From G963556115 sp963678205 (GTDB lineage: Bacteria > Planctomycetota > SZUA-567), in assembly GCA_963678205.1 (NCBI GenBank), contig OY782760.1, positions 434,001-498,000 on the forward strand: a stretch of 64,000 nucleotides of DNA, in the 5' to 3' direction. How positions within the stretch are numbered: the stretch's first letter is position 1; every line of letters starts with the position of its first letter. The notes under the pieces are model-generated. The model made no database searches. It was not told the origin of the DNA and saw only the letters and a list, made by a program, of their open reading frames with translations. Made by a program: the position numbers and the translations under genes. Below are positions 18,315 to 27,916 of this stretch, one piece after another.

Positions 18315-20393
18315 CTATCCAATCCCTCCACTATATTTTCTAAGTGTTGCTTCAAGTTCATTAGCAAGCTCTGGTAAATTCCCCGCAAGTATTTCTTCAT
18401 GAAGTGATACCGCCTCAATCTTAGTTTCTTTTATCATTTCAAAATCATTTGATATATCTAACACCTTTAGCTCTGGCAAGCCATGCTGACGCACTCCTAA
18501 AAACTCTCCAGGTCCTCGCATACGCAAATCCTCTTGAGCAATAGCAAATCCATCTGTTATATTTACAAGAACAGATAAACGCTCAATTGCACCCTGATTT
18601 TTTGCATCAGATACCATTATAAAATACCCCTGCTCTTCGCCTCGTCCAACACGCCCTCTAAGTTGATGAAGCTGAGCAAGCCCAAAACGATTAGCATGAA
18701 GGACAACCATAGTATTCGCATTTTTTACATCTACTCCTACCTCAACAACAACCGTACTAACAAGTAAATGAATCTCATTATCTCTAAATTTTGTCATTAA
18801 TTCCAATTGTTCATCACGCTTCATTTTGCCATGCATCAAGCCGACTTTATACCCTGCGAACGCACCATTTGCCAGATCTTCATATGCTTCTTTAGCAGAG
18901 GTAAGATCGCTATCTTCATCCTCTTCAAGTAACGGGCTAACAACATAAGCTTGCCTCCCCATTGCTAATTCTTTACGCACAAAATCCCAGACTTCAACTT
19001 GCCTGTTAACTGAATATAAAGAAGTTTTGATTGGCTTTCGTCCTGGAGGTAGGCTATCAATAATACTGACATCGAGATCTCCATATACCGTCAGAGCAAG
19101 ACTGCGAGGAATAGGAGTCGCAGTCATAACAATGATATCTGGTCTGATACCTTTGCTTACTAGTTTTTCTCTCTGCTGAACTCCAAATTTATGCTGCTCA
19201 TCAATTACAACCAATCCAAGATTTTTAAAATCAATATCATTTTGAATAACTGAATGCGTCGCAATAAGAATATCAATACCTCCAGAAATCAATTCGGTCT
19301 TTATAAGCTCTCTCTCACTCTTAGTTATTCCGCTAGACAATAGCTTAACACGCACACTTGATTTGTCACTACTATCCAGAAAAGATATTACAGTCTGGTA
19401 ATGCTGCCTTGCAAGAAGCCCAGTTGGAGCCATCATACATACTTGAGTCTTACCTGCAACTGCAACAAGCATCGCAAATATAGCAACAGCAGTCTTACCA
19501 CTTCCAACATCCCCTTGAACCAACCGATGCATTGGCTTTGCACTCTTCATATCTTCAACAATTTCACTTACAACAATTTCCTGCGCGGCAGTAAGTCTGA
19601 AAGGAAATAACTTTCGTATACGAATATTCAAAACCCGTGAAAAATTAAAACTTCTCCCAGGAAACGCTGACTCAAACCCTTTACGTCTAACAAGAATAAC
19701 CAACTGCATCAAAATTGATTCATCATATGCTAAGCGCCTAACAGCTTCTTTTCTCTTTTCATCAGAATCTGGAAAATGCATATTCCTAACTGCTTCACTA
19801 CGACGCATCAAATCATGACTACGCAAAAAATCTTCAGAATAAATCTCACTCAGCAAATCAATTCCAACTTTGATTACTGTATCCATCACCTTGCGCCAAA
19901 CTGCCTGGGTCAACTTCCCTTTACATGGATATAACGGGACAATTCTTCCCACACTTAGAAACTCTTTTGTAAAAACACCATCGTCAGGTACTATCTCATA
20001 TTGAGGATGACTAATTTTTAATATTCGCCCTTCACGTTGAAATTTTCCATAAACGATCAAAGTCTTACCTTCAATTTTTTCACGAATCCATTGAGCATTG
20101 AACCATGTGGCGTCGACATATCCTGTCCCATCATATATTCTGGCATTCAATATATGCTTTAACTTGCCTCTAGGACGATGCTCACTTATTTTTTCAACCA
20201 TCCCCATGACCACATTTTCGCCACTCTCAACAACATCAGCAATTGTGCTGATATTTGATCTGTCAGAAATATCCCTAGGGAATGTATAAAGAAGATCTTT
20301 TAATACTATTACCCCAAGCTTTGCAAAATCCTCTGCCCGTGCTGGACCAACACCTTTTAAATATTGAATACTATCTTCAAGAGAAATTGTCAT
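18315..20393 (-). CDS. recG: ATP-dependent DNA helicase RecG
   Basis: This 692-residue protein has the wedge/OB domain that grips branched DNA (about residues 60-150), then two helicase domains. Walker A is GDVGSGKTAVA, the DExH box is VIDEQHKFG, motif III is MTATPIPRSLA, and the motif near LHQLRGRVGRG is typical of RecG and Mfd. RecG reverses stalled replication forks and processes recombination intermediates. It is the first gene of a tight three-gene cluster with a lipoprotein gene and tex. Confidence 0.97.
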   Translation of the reverse strand: MTISLEDSIQYLKGVGPARAEDFAKLGVIVLKDLLYTFPRDISDRSNISTIADVVESGENVVMGMVEKISEHRPRGKLKHILNARIYDGTGYVDATWFNAQWIREKIEGKTLIVYGKFQREGRILKISHPQYEIVPDDGVFTKEFLSVGRIVPLYPCKGKLTQAVWRKVMDTVIKVGIDLLSEIYSEDFLRSHDLMRRSEAVRNMHFPDSDEKRKEAVRRLAYDESILMQLVILVRRKGFESAFPGRSFNFSRVLNIRIRKLFPFRLTAAQEIVVSEIVEDMKSAKPMHRLVQGDVGSGKTAVAIFAMLVAVAGKTQVCMMAPTGLLARQHYQTVISFLDSSDKSSVRVKLLSSGITKSERELIKTELISGGIDILIATHSVIQNDIDFKNLGLVVIDEQHKFGVQQREKLVSKGIRPDIIVMTATPIPRSLALTVYGDLDVSIIDSLPPGRKPIKTSLYSVNRQVEVWDFVRKELAMGRQAYVVSPLLEEDEDSDLTSAKEAYEDLANGAFAGYKVGLMHGKMKRDEQLELMTKFRDNEIHLLVSTVVVEVGVDVKNANTMVVLHANRFGLAQLHQLRGRVGRGEEQGYFIMVSDAKNQGAIERLSVLVNITDGFAIAQEDLRMRGPGEFLGVRQHGLPELKVLDISNDFEMIKETKIEAVSLHEEILAGNLPELANELEATLRKYSGGIG

Positions 20394-20569
20394 GGCAAAC
20401 CCAACCTAATCACTAAACTATTATGTCTTAACTAGTTACACTATTTAAATATAATATTTTACTAATCGCAATTATTATAAATTATTCAAATTAAACTTAA
20501 AAATAGCGACTAAAATATTTTACACATGTTATAATAATACTTATTATACTAATTATAAAGGGATTTCTA

Positions 20570-23293
20570 GTGAATGTCTCCAGAATTTCAATAAAAACGA
20601 AAGGGCTACTAATTGTACTCACTTTTAGTGTTATTATTTCAGCATTTACATTTTACCAGTCAGTAAAATTAAGTAATGCTAATTTTGAAGAAATTGTTAA
20701 TAATAAACTTACTGCGGCTACTATACTGACCAAAGAATTTATCGGAAAGGATTTTCATGATTCTATAGTAAACCCGAGATCCCTTTCTGAAGAAAGCTAC
20801 AATAAAATTGCGAATAAACTCAATAATATATGTAATGAACTAGATATACAATATTTATGGAGCCTTTTAAAAATCAACAATAATTTTGTATTTACTACTG
20901 CTTCAGCCTCTGACAAAATACTAGAGAAAATTACTCAGCCTAAATTTTTTGAAATCTACAGAAATTCTAAATTTTTAAACAAAATTATTAATAAAGGCAT
21001 AAAATCTCGAGAGGTAATTCAAAATAAATGGGGTAATTTTGAAGCTGTGCTTATTCCTTTTGTTGACTCAAGAGGTAGATCATATATTTTTGGTGCTGCA
21101 GTAAATACCGAAAAATATCAAACTCAAGCAACTGAGTATCGAAATAGACAATTAATCAGTAATACTATTTTTATGCTTATACTGACAATCCTCGCATATT
21201 TCTTTTTTAATTTTCTAGTTAGTCCACTTACAATTATAATTTCTAATATTCAAAAAATTGCTACAGGTGAATTCGATTTCAACAAAAGAAATTGGGCAAA
21301 AGAATATAATGAACTCGCAAAAAATATCAACTTTATGTATTCTGAAATCAATGACACCTATCACACAATTAGTATACAAGAAAAAGACCTCAGAACGACT
21401 CTAATGTGTATTGGTGACGGAGTAATTGTTACTGATAAAAATGGAATTATTACAAGAATAAATAATGAAGCAATAAAACTAACTGGTTGGGATAAAGATG
21501 ATGCTAAAGGTATGTCATTACAAGATGTCTTTAAAATATATGATACTAAGACAAACAGCAACTTTAGTCATCCACTTGAGCAAGTACTTATATCAGGTAA
21601 AACAATTAAATTAAATCGCAGCATAATGCTTGTGTCAATGAAAGGTACAGAGTATCACATTTCTGGAGTAATTGCCCCAATCTTAACTGATAGAATTGTT
21701 ACAGGTACGGTTCTTTCATTCAAGAATTTGACTTTAGAAGATCAACAAGCATATAAAATCAGGCAAAACCACGAAATAATGCTGGATGTTCTTAAACTTT
21801 CAAAAATCGCATATTGGGAATACAATGTTTCTGATGACACGTTCTGGGTTTCAAAAGAAATTATTGAGCTATATGGCATTGAAGAAATTAGTGAAGGAAA
21901 TATTAATGCTCACCTTCTAGTATCAAAATACTTTGACCGCAATAATACAACTTATAAGACCTACGATAAAATTAAAGAATCCATTACTAGTAAAAAACCT
22001 TTTCGTTCGGTGCATGAAGTACTAAACTTCAAAACAAACAAACCACTTTTTTTCGATGCTGCAGCAACTCCAATTCTTAATGCGAAAGGTGATGTTGAGA
22101 AATTAATAGGCTTGACCAAGGACATTACTGAGCATAAGTCTCTTACACATCAACTTTATCACTCCCAAAAGCTTGATGCTGTTGGGCAACTTGCAGGTGG
22201 AGTTGCACATGATTTCAACAATATGCTAGGTGGCATAATTGGATTTGCTGAACTCCTCTTAGGAAATATCCAGAATGATGAAAAGCTACAATCATATTGC
22301 AACAATATCATAAACATTAGTGAAAATGCTGCTAATCTAACCAGCCAATTGCTTTCATTTGCAAGAAAAGATAAAAGTATATCCACTCCAGTCAGTATAC
22401 ATAAAACAATTGATTCAGCAATCACCCTACTCAAACGCAGTATTAACAAAGGAATAAATATTAAAACCTGCTATAATGCAAGTTCAGATATTGTTATTGG
22501 TGACCCAGCCCAAATTGAATCAATTATTATTAATCTAGGCATTAACTCTAGAGATGCAATTGAGAATAGTGGAACAATTACCATCGTAACAGATCTTGCC
22601 GAACTTAGCCCTTCATTTTGCAAACTTAGTGATTTTGATGTTGAACCAGGAAATTATATTATAATTAAAATTTTAGACAATGGCATCGGAATGAATGGTG
22701 AGACAATTGAACATATTTTTGAGCCTTTCTTCACAACAAAAAGTGCAGGCAAAGGTACTGGACTTGGCTTATCTGTTATTCATGGTATTATTGCAGCACA
22801 TAAAGGTCTAATAAATGTTTATAGTGAACTGGGTAAAGGCACAGAATTTAAAATTTATCTGCCTATCAACAGCGATACAATACACTCAAAAAGTGTGGAT
22901 AGTACTCATTCAGATGATTACCATGGCACTGAAGGAATCCTTCTTGTTGATGACGAAGAAGTTATAAGAAATATGTGCAAGGCACTACTTGAAGATCTAG
23001 GTTATAATATTTTCACAGCTGAAAACGGATTAAAAGCTATAGAAATTTTTACAAAATACCAGAATGATATCTCAGTTGTTATACTTGACGTAGTAATGCC
23101 AGTAATGGGAGGAATGGAGTGCTTAAAAGAGTTAAAAGCAATAAACCCTGATATTAAAATTATTATGGCCTCAGGTTTTTCCAGAAGTGAAACCAGTTCC
23201 GACTTTATTCATAATGGTGCCACTGATTTTATTGATAAGCCTTACAGGCAGATAGTTTTGGCTAAAGCTATCAAAAAATCTCTTGAAAAATAA
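20570..23293 (+). CDS. hybrid sensor histidine kinase with two PAS domains and a receiver
   Basis: This 907-residue protein has transmembrane helices at about 12-30 and 197-222 flanking an extracytoplasmic sensor region. A HAMP-like linker and two PAS domains follow (about 275-385 and 400-515). The H-box GGVAHDFNN has phosphoacceptor about H547. The ATPase domain carries DNGIGM and GTGLGLSV. The C-terminal receiver domain has phosphoacceptor about D840 in VVILDVVMP. Phosphorelay to a separate histidine phosphotransferase or output is expected but not encoded nearby. Translation starts at a GTG after AAAGGGA. Confidence 0.9.
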   Translation: MNVSRISIKTKGLLIVLTFSVIISAFTFYQSVKLSNANFEEIVNNKLTAATILTKEFIGKDFHDSIVNPRSLSEESYNKIANKLNNICNELDIQYLWSLLKINNNFVFTTASASDKILEKITQPKFFEIYRNSKFLNKIINKGIKSREVIQNKWGNFEAVLIPFVDSRGRSYIFGAAVNTEKYQTQATEYRNRQLISNTIFMLILTILAYFFFNFLVSPLTIIISNIQKIATGEFDFNKRNWAKEYNELAKNINFMYSEINDTYHTISIQEKDLRTTLMCIGDGVIVTDKNGIITRINNEAIKLTGWDKDDAKGMSLQDVFKIYDTKTNSNFSHPLEQVLISGKTIKLNRSIMLVSMKGTEYHISGVIAPILTDRIVTGTVLSFKNLTLEDQQAYKIRQNHEIMLDVLKLSKIAYWEYNVSDDTFWVSKEIIELYGIEEISEGNINAHLLVSKYFDRNNTTYKTYDKIKESITSKKPFRSVHEVLNFKTNKPLFFDAAATPILNAKGDVEKLIGLTKDITEHKSLTHQLYHSQKLDAVGQLAGGVAHDFNNMLGGIIGFAELLLGNIQNDEKLQSYCNNIINISENAANLTSQLLSFARKDKSISTPVSIHKTIDSAITLLKRSINKGINIKTCYNASSDIVIGDPAQIESIIINLGINSRDAIENSGTITIVTDLAELSPSFCKLSDFDVEPGNYIIIKILDNGIGMNGETIEHIFEPFFTTKSAGKGTGLGLSVIHGIIAAHKGLINVYSELGKGTEFKIYLPINSDTIHSKSVDSTHSDDYHGTEGILLVDDEEVIRNMCKALLEDLGYNIFTAENGLKAIEIFTKYQNDISVVILDVVMPVMGGMECLKELKAINPDIKIIMASGFSRSETSSDFIHNGATDFIDKPYRQIVLAKAIKKSLEK

Positions 23294-23365
23294 TTTTATT
23301 ATAAACTATATTATATGCCTTAAAAATTCATTATATTAAGACTTTTATAATATCTTATTAGTTTG

Positions 23366-23394
23366 TTGACCAGCTATAGAGACTTGACTAAAAT
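23366..23394 (+). promoter_or_regulatory. sigma70-type promoter of the ROK regulator gene
   Basis: TTGACC (23366-23371) and TAAAAT (23389-23394) are separated by 17 bases, close to consensus. The left arm of a dyad (23370-23379) lies over the -35 edge and the spacer. Confidence 0.6.
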
Positions 23395-23426
23395 TGCTTT
23401 GATATTATCTTCAACACTATAGCTGG
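23370..23426. promoter_or_regulatory. probable operator dyad of the ROK regulator
   Basis: CCAGCTATAG (23370-23379) and its exact reverse complement CTATAGCTGG (23417-23426) flank the promoter core and end next to the ribosome binding site. Two inverted 10-base half-sites around the gene's own promoter fit autoregulation by the ROK protein, possibly with DNA looping. A transcribed hairpin is an alternative. Confidence 0.5.
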
Positions 23427-23435
23427 AGTTACAAA

Positions 23436-24659
23436 ATGTCAGAATTAAACTCAAAAAATATCAAACGCTATAATAGGCGACAAGTTCTCAACGTCCTGAG
23501 AAATAATATTGAAATATCTGTAAAAGAGATAACAGAAATTACCGGTATAAGTAGAACTAGTGTTGCAAGGTCTATTCAAATATTTATTCAACAGGGACTT
23601 GTTAATGAACAAGGTAAAGGTGAATCCACCTTGGAAGGTGGTAAGCGCCCGGTTCTTTATTCAATGTATAATAAATTCAAAGTCTTCGCAATTTGTTATG
23701 CCCAACCTGACGTTTTCCATACTGTAATTTCTGATCTTGGAGGCAATATCCTTGCAGAAATCGAAACAAAGATAACTCATGAATTATCCTCTCAGAATAT
23801 TGTTAACGGTATTATTTCAAGCATTAAAGCACTACTAAATGAATTAAATATTGATTTGGACAGAGTTTATTCAATGGCCATTGGAGTCCCTGGTATTACA
23901 AATATAAGAACTGGAGAGTTTCTACTTGCACCACACTGCCAACCAATGGGTCGTAACATAAATCTTAAAAAACTTCTTCTTGACGAATTTGGTATCAACA
24001 TTCCATGCTTTATTGATAATGAAATACGCTTTCAAAGCTATGCGGAGCAAAAATTTGGCTATGGTAGTCAATATACAAATTTTATTGTTCTAGAATCTAA
24101 CGATGGGGTAGTGGCAGGTATTATTAATGACGATAAAATTAGTTATGGTAACGACTGTATTGCTGGAGAAATAGGTCATATGATGATTGATCCTGAAGAC
24201 AAAATACAATGCCCATGTGGGGGGTATGGATGTCTAGAAAACAAAATATCTGCAATAGGAGCCGGAAAAATTTATAAAAGGCTTGAAAGTAAGTACAGTA
24301 AAAAAAATGATATTGCAATTTCTCCTAATTCGGGAAAAATTAATTTAAGTGCACTTCTCAAAGCAGCTGACTCAGGTGAAGAACTTGCTATGAAAGTCGT
24401 AGATGAATTAGCGCGGTGGTTTTCATATGGAATCTCTAATTTAATACTTACTATAAATCCAGAGCTTATTGTGTTTCAAGGGGCTTATGCAGCAGGATCA
24501 GGTTATTTTAATACTATTCTTAAAAAGTATTTAAATAGTAGGCTTATTTCAACCCTTGCGATTACTCCAAAGATATCTTACTCAAAGCTAGGAAATAAAT
24601 CTTGTATTACAGGTGCAGCAATTTTTCTTGCTGATAAATTTTTTGATGAATATCAATAA
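23436..24659 (+). CDS. ROK-family transcriptional regulator
   Basis: This 407-residue protein has an N-terminal winged helix-turn-helix (about residues 14-65, VKEITEITGISRTSVARSI), followed by a sugar-kinase-like ROK domain. The zinc site is CPCGGYGCLE, and GEIGHMMI is the conserved motif near it. NagC/XylR-type proteins of this kind sense sugars or sugar phosphates and repress carbohydrate genes. The ligand cannot be deduced. No sugar operon is adjacent, so its targets probably lie elsewhere or include itself through the flanking dyad. Confidence 0.9.
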   Translation: MSELNSKNIKRYNRRQVLNVLRNNIEISVKEITEITGISRTSVARSIQIFIQQGLVNEQGKGESTLEGGKRPVLYSMYNKFKVFAICYAQPDVFHTVISDLGGNILAEIETKITHELSSQNIVNGIISSIKALLNELNIDLDRVYSMAIGVPGITNIRTGEFLLAPHCQPMGRNINLKKLLLDEFGINIPCFIDNEIRFQSYAEQKFGYGSQYTNFIVLESNDGVVAGIINDDKISYGNDCIAGEIGHMMIDPEDKIQCPCGGYGCLENKISAIGAGKIYKRLESKYSKKNDIAISPNSGKINLSALLKAADSGEELAMKVVDELARWFSYGISNLILTINPELIVFQGAYAAGSGYFNTILKKYLNSRLISTLAITPKISYSKLGNKSCITGAAIFLADKFFDEYQ

Positions 24660-24713
24660 TTCATAAATAATTACCACAGATTATCTTTTTAAATTTAATA
24701 ATCATATATACGC

Positions 24714-24741
24714 TAAAGCCACTATTAAACTAGTGGCTTTA
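24714..24741. terminator. bidirectional hairpin between ROK and aldo/keto reductase genes
   Basis: A perfect 11-bp stem TAAAGCCACTA/TAGTGGCTTTA (24714-24724, 24731-24741) has a 6-base loop. It lies between two convergent genes. T-tracts on either side are only moderate. Confidence 0.65.
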
Positions 24742-24764
24742 ACATATATTTATTAAGGCTCAAG

Positions 24765-25793
24765 TTACTGTGCAATATTTCCATCTATATCCCAAAGATC
24801 TTCCCACGACTGATCTTCCTTCCAGAGGAATACTTGTCCCTTAATAAGGCGATTATTTTTATCAATTTTACTAATAGCTTCCATCTCGTTATCAGTAAGA
24901 AAATCTTCTGTAACGCACTTAAGATTTCCTAGGTATTTATCTTTATGGATTGAAAATGGAATTGGTACCTGCCAGCGCTGTGCTGCCCACTTCACACAAA
25001 TAACAGCTGGGTGAACATTATGGTTTTTGGCAATTTCTACAATTACCGGATCTTCGATATCAACAGTATCATCTTCAGTCTTGTCGCGATCAGGCCTCTT
25101 CGGTGAACCAATTGGGCAAAAACCAACCGGCACAATATCATTTTCACGACAAAGCTGATATAACTCATTCTGCTGAAAATGAGGATGGAGCTCCATTTCA
25201 TTTACAGCCGGCTTAATTTTACAATCTCGTAATACCAACTTTAATTTTGCTTCAGTCATATTAGAAGTACCGATATGCTTCACCAACCCCATTTTAACAA
25301 GCTCCTCTAGCTTTCTCCATGTTTTCATAAAGTTCTCATGAATATATGGCTTTGCATCAGGACTGCGCGAGTCAACATCACACCCAATCGGATGAAAATT
25401 CGGAAATGGCCAGTGAATTAAATACAAATCAAGATAATCAAGCTGCAAATCTGCTAATGACTGCTTACATGACGGAATAACATCTTCTTCAGCATGTTTA
25501 TCATTCCAAAGTTTAGAAGTAATAAATAGTTCTTCTCGGGAAATCCCACCATCCATTATCTTTTTAAACATCACACCAATTTTATCTTCATTACCATAAA
25601 TTGATGCACAATCAAAATGACGGTACCCAATGGCAGCTGCACCCAATACAGCTTTTGAAACTTCTTCATGTGAATATCTATCTGAGCCAAAAGTTCCCAT
25701 ACCAATACCAGGAATAGTTGCCCCAGTATAAAGTTTACGCTGTGGAACATCTTTCGGATCTATTCCATCTGGATCAATCTGGAATTCACTCAT
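24765..25793 (-). CDS. aldo/keto reductase
   Basis: This 342-residue NADPH-type reductase has the catalytic tetrad visible: Asp and Tyr in FDCASIYGNE, Lys in TSKLW and His in LIHWPFP. The family reduces aldehydes and ketones in the cytoplasm. The substrate is unknown. It is transcribed away from the TetR-efflux operon. Two direct repeats lie upstream of its start (25893-25924). Confidence 0.9.
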   Translation of the reverse strand: MSEFQIDPDGIDPKDVPQRKLYTGATIPGIGMGTFGSDRYSHEEVSKAVLGAAAIGYRHFDCASIYGNEDKIGVMFKKIMDGGISREELFITSKLWNDKHAEEDVIPSCKQSLADLQLDYLDLYLIHWPFPNFHPIGCDVDSRSPDAKPYIHENFMKTWRKLEELVKMGLVKHIGTSNMTEAKLKLVLRDCKIKPAVNEMELHPHFQQNELYQLCRENDIVPVGFCPIGSPKRPDRDKTEDDTVDIEDPVIVEIAKNHNVHPAVICVKWAAQRWQVPIPFSIHKDKYLGNLKCVTEDFLTDNEMEAISKIDKNNRLIKGQVFLWKEDQSWEDLWDIDGNIAQ

Positions 25794-25892
25794 AAATTCT
25801 CCTTATCTGAACTAAGATTACCTCTTAAATTTTAAATATGTAATGCTTTTCATATATTCAATATACACTATATTTCAGCTTATACAATGCGC

Positions 25893-25924
25893 ATTTTACG
25901 AATAAATCATACTATTTTACGAAT
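25893..25924. promoter_or_regulatory. direct repeats between divergent genes
   Basis: ATTTTACGAAT occurs exactly at 25893-25903 and 25914-25924. The 21-base period (two helical turns) places both copies on one face of the DNA, as for an activator site. They lie 100-131 bases upstream of the aldo/keto reductase start and more than 155 bases before the TetR gene. Confidence 0.4.
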
Positions 25925-26011
25925 TATATATACTTAAATATATATAATTTGCAAAATTTTAGTGAACTTGCTTTTTTAAGCAAACAATTCAATCATTATT
26001 TTAAAACAAAT

Positions 26012-26041
26012 GCTTGACAAGCCCTCCATTTATGCTATATT
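26012..26041 (+). promoter_or_regulatory. promoter of the TetR-efflux operon with a dyad over the -35 box
   Basis: TTGACA (26014-26019), a 16-base spacer and TATATT (26036-26041) with an upstream TGC (extended -10) make a strong sigma70-type promoter. The short palindrome GCTTG-A-CAAGC (26012-26022) covers the -35 box and is a candidate binding site for the TetR-family regulator. Confidence 0.6.
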
Positions 26042-26081
26042 TAAAAAAATAATTTAATGGATAAAATATGAGGTATTATAA

Positions 26082-26756
26082 ATGAATGAAAAACATATGA
26101 GTAAGACTCAACTAAAACTTATCAATACTGCTGGGCCTTTATTTGCTGAAGATGGACTCAAAGGAACTAGAATACGTTCAATTACTGAAGCTGCAGGCGT
26201 CAATGTTGCAGGCATTAATTACCATTTTGGTGGTAAAGAAAAACTCTACTCGGCTGTTGCAGAATTTGTCTTTGATAAAATAAACTACACAAACATTGGG
26301 ACATTCTGGAAAGACCTTCCAGAAAAATACCGAAAAAAAGAATATATAAGCACATTTATAAGAAATTGTTTAGATGATATTTTTACAAAATTGTTTAAAA
26401 GCAACCACCCACTCTGGTATTTTAAAATAGTTCAACGAATAATAATGCAACATGACCAAGGTGATATATCTTGTCGCCCAGAAATACATGAACTAGATTA
26501 TATTGCTATTAAAGAAATATTTGAAATCTTAGGACGAGATACAAAAGAATACGAACTTGACGCTTGGTTGGCTATCTGGTATGGGCAAACTATCAGTTTA
26601 AGTATACTTGTACCACATGAAATTATTCTTCATGGTTCAACAAAAACCAATTATCTTACTGAAAATTATATAGATGCAGTATTTGAAAACACCTATGTTG
26701 CTGCTGTAGCATTATTAGCCCCACACAATAAATTTGCCAATACAAATAACAATTAA
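26082..26756 (+). CDS. TetR/AcrR-family transcriptional regulator
   Basis: This 224-residue protein has an N-terminal helix-turn-helix (about residues 10-58, TRIRSITEAAGVNVAGINYHFGGKEKLY), followed by a ligand-binding helical domain of the type common in regulators of efflux operons. It is followed 28 bases later by the adaptor and RND genes, so it most likely represses this operon. A GAGGT ribosome binding site lies before the ATG. The inducer is unknown. Confidence 0.9.
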   Translation: MNEKHMSKTQLKLINTAGPLFAEDGLKGTRIRSITEAAGVNVAGINYHFGGKEKLYSAVAEFVFDKINYTNIGTFWKDLPEKYRKKEYISTFIRNCLDDIFTKLFKSNHPLWYFKIVQRIIMQHDQGDISCRPEIHELDYIAIKEIFEILGRDTKEYELDAWLAIWYGQTISLSILVPHEIILHGSTKTNYLTENYIDAVFENTYVAAVALLAPHNKFANTNNN

Positions 26757-26783
26757 TTATATTATAATATATTAGGAGAAATC

Positions 26784-27866
26784 ATGTCAAAATTTACAAA
26801 GTACACCGTAATATTGTTAATTCTATGTATTGCTGGAGCTGGAATATTCTATTATTCGGCTAAAGCAACCGATAAAAAGGAAAAGTTTGACCCAAAAGCC
26901 AAACCTGTCAAAACAATGGTAGTGCAAACAACTAACCATAGTACAATTCGCTCATTCCCAGGTAAGGTGAGAGCAAGTAAGAGAGTAAACCTATCATTCG
27001 AAATAGATGGAGTTCTGACAGATCTTCCAGTTACTGAGGGTATGCGAGTAAAAAAAGGACAACTCATTGCAAAACTAGATCAAAGGACATATGAAAATAA
27101 TCTTCTAGCTGCAAAGGCAGAATTTACTGAAGCAAAAATTAATCTTGAAAGACAAAAGAAACTATTAAAAGAAAAAATAGTTGCACAATCTGTACTTGAC
27201 ACCGCACAATCGAAATATGACACAGCCAATGCAAAATTCAAAATTGCAGAAAAAAACCTTGAAGAAACTGCTCTTCATGCTCCTTTTGATGGTATTATCG
27301 CTACAAGATTTGTCGAGAACCATACAAAAATCAATCCATCAGAGAACATTGTCAGTCTTCAGGATGTCAGCAATATTGAAATTGTCATCCAGGTCCCAGA
27401 ATCAATAATGGTCTATGCAAATGACAGTCTTAAAAGCAGTGAACTAAAAGTACGCTTCGACGTAATACCTGACAAAGAATTTACTGTAAAGGTATATGAG
27501 TTCAGTCTTGATGCAGATAGCCAGACACAGACCTATGATGTAGTTCTTACTATGCCTACTTCAAGCAAATTCAATTTCCTTCCTGGTATGACTGCTTCTG
27601 TAACAACTGATAAATTTATACACCCCGAAGAAAAAAACCTCAACCATATTTGGCTTCCACCTACAGCAATCCAAGGAGAAGCCGCTGGCAATAAAAGCTT
27701 TGTCTTTATTATTAATAAAGACAATAAAGCTGAAAAGAAATATATAGAAATTGGTATACCAACCATTTCTGGAATTCCGGTACTATCAGGACTTAATGAT
27801 GGAGATAGAGTTGTCATTGCTGGTAGTGGCTATATTCAGGATGGGATGCTACTTAAAGCACTATAG
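26784..27866 (+). CDS. RND efflux periplasmic adaptor subunit (HlyD-like)
   Basis: This 360-residue protein is anchored by an N-terminal transmembrane segment (about residues 8-26) with no lipobox. A lipoyl-like half-motif (VNLSFEIDGVLTDLPVTEG) and an alpha-helical hairpin of coiled coil (about 105-160) follow, then the second lipoyl half (LHAPFDGIIATRFVE), beta-barrel and membrane-proximal domains. It bridges the inner-membrane pump encoded next to an outer-membrane channel that is not in this window. Ribosome binding site AGGAGA. Confidence 0.93.
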   Translation: MSKFTKYTVILLILCIAGAGIFYYSAKATDKKEKFDPKAKPVKTMVVQTTNHSTIRSFPGKVRASKRVNLSFEIDGVLTDLPVTEGMRVKKGQLIAKLDQRTYENNLLAAKAEFTEAKINLERQKKLLKEKIVAQSVLDTAQSKYDTANAKFKIAEKNLEETALHAPFDGIIATRFVENHTKINPSENIVSLQDVSNIEIVIQVPESIMVYANDSLKSSELKVRFDVIPDKEFTVKVYEFSLDADSQTQTYDVVLTMPTSSKFNFLPGMTASVTTDKFIHPEEKNLNHIWLPPTAIQGEAAGNKSFVFIINKDNKAEKKYIEIGIPTISGIPVLSGLNDGDRVVIAGSGYIQDGMLLKAL

Positions 27867-27916
27867 TTCTCAATTTCTTTACAAAAAGTTTAAAAAACCA
27901 GTTTTCAGGATAAATC

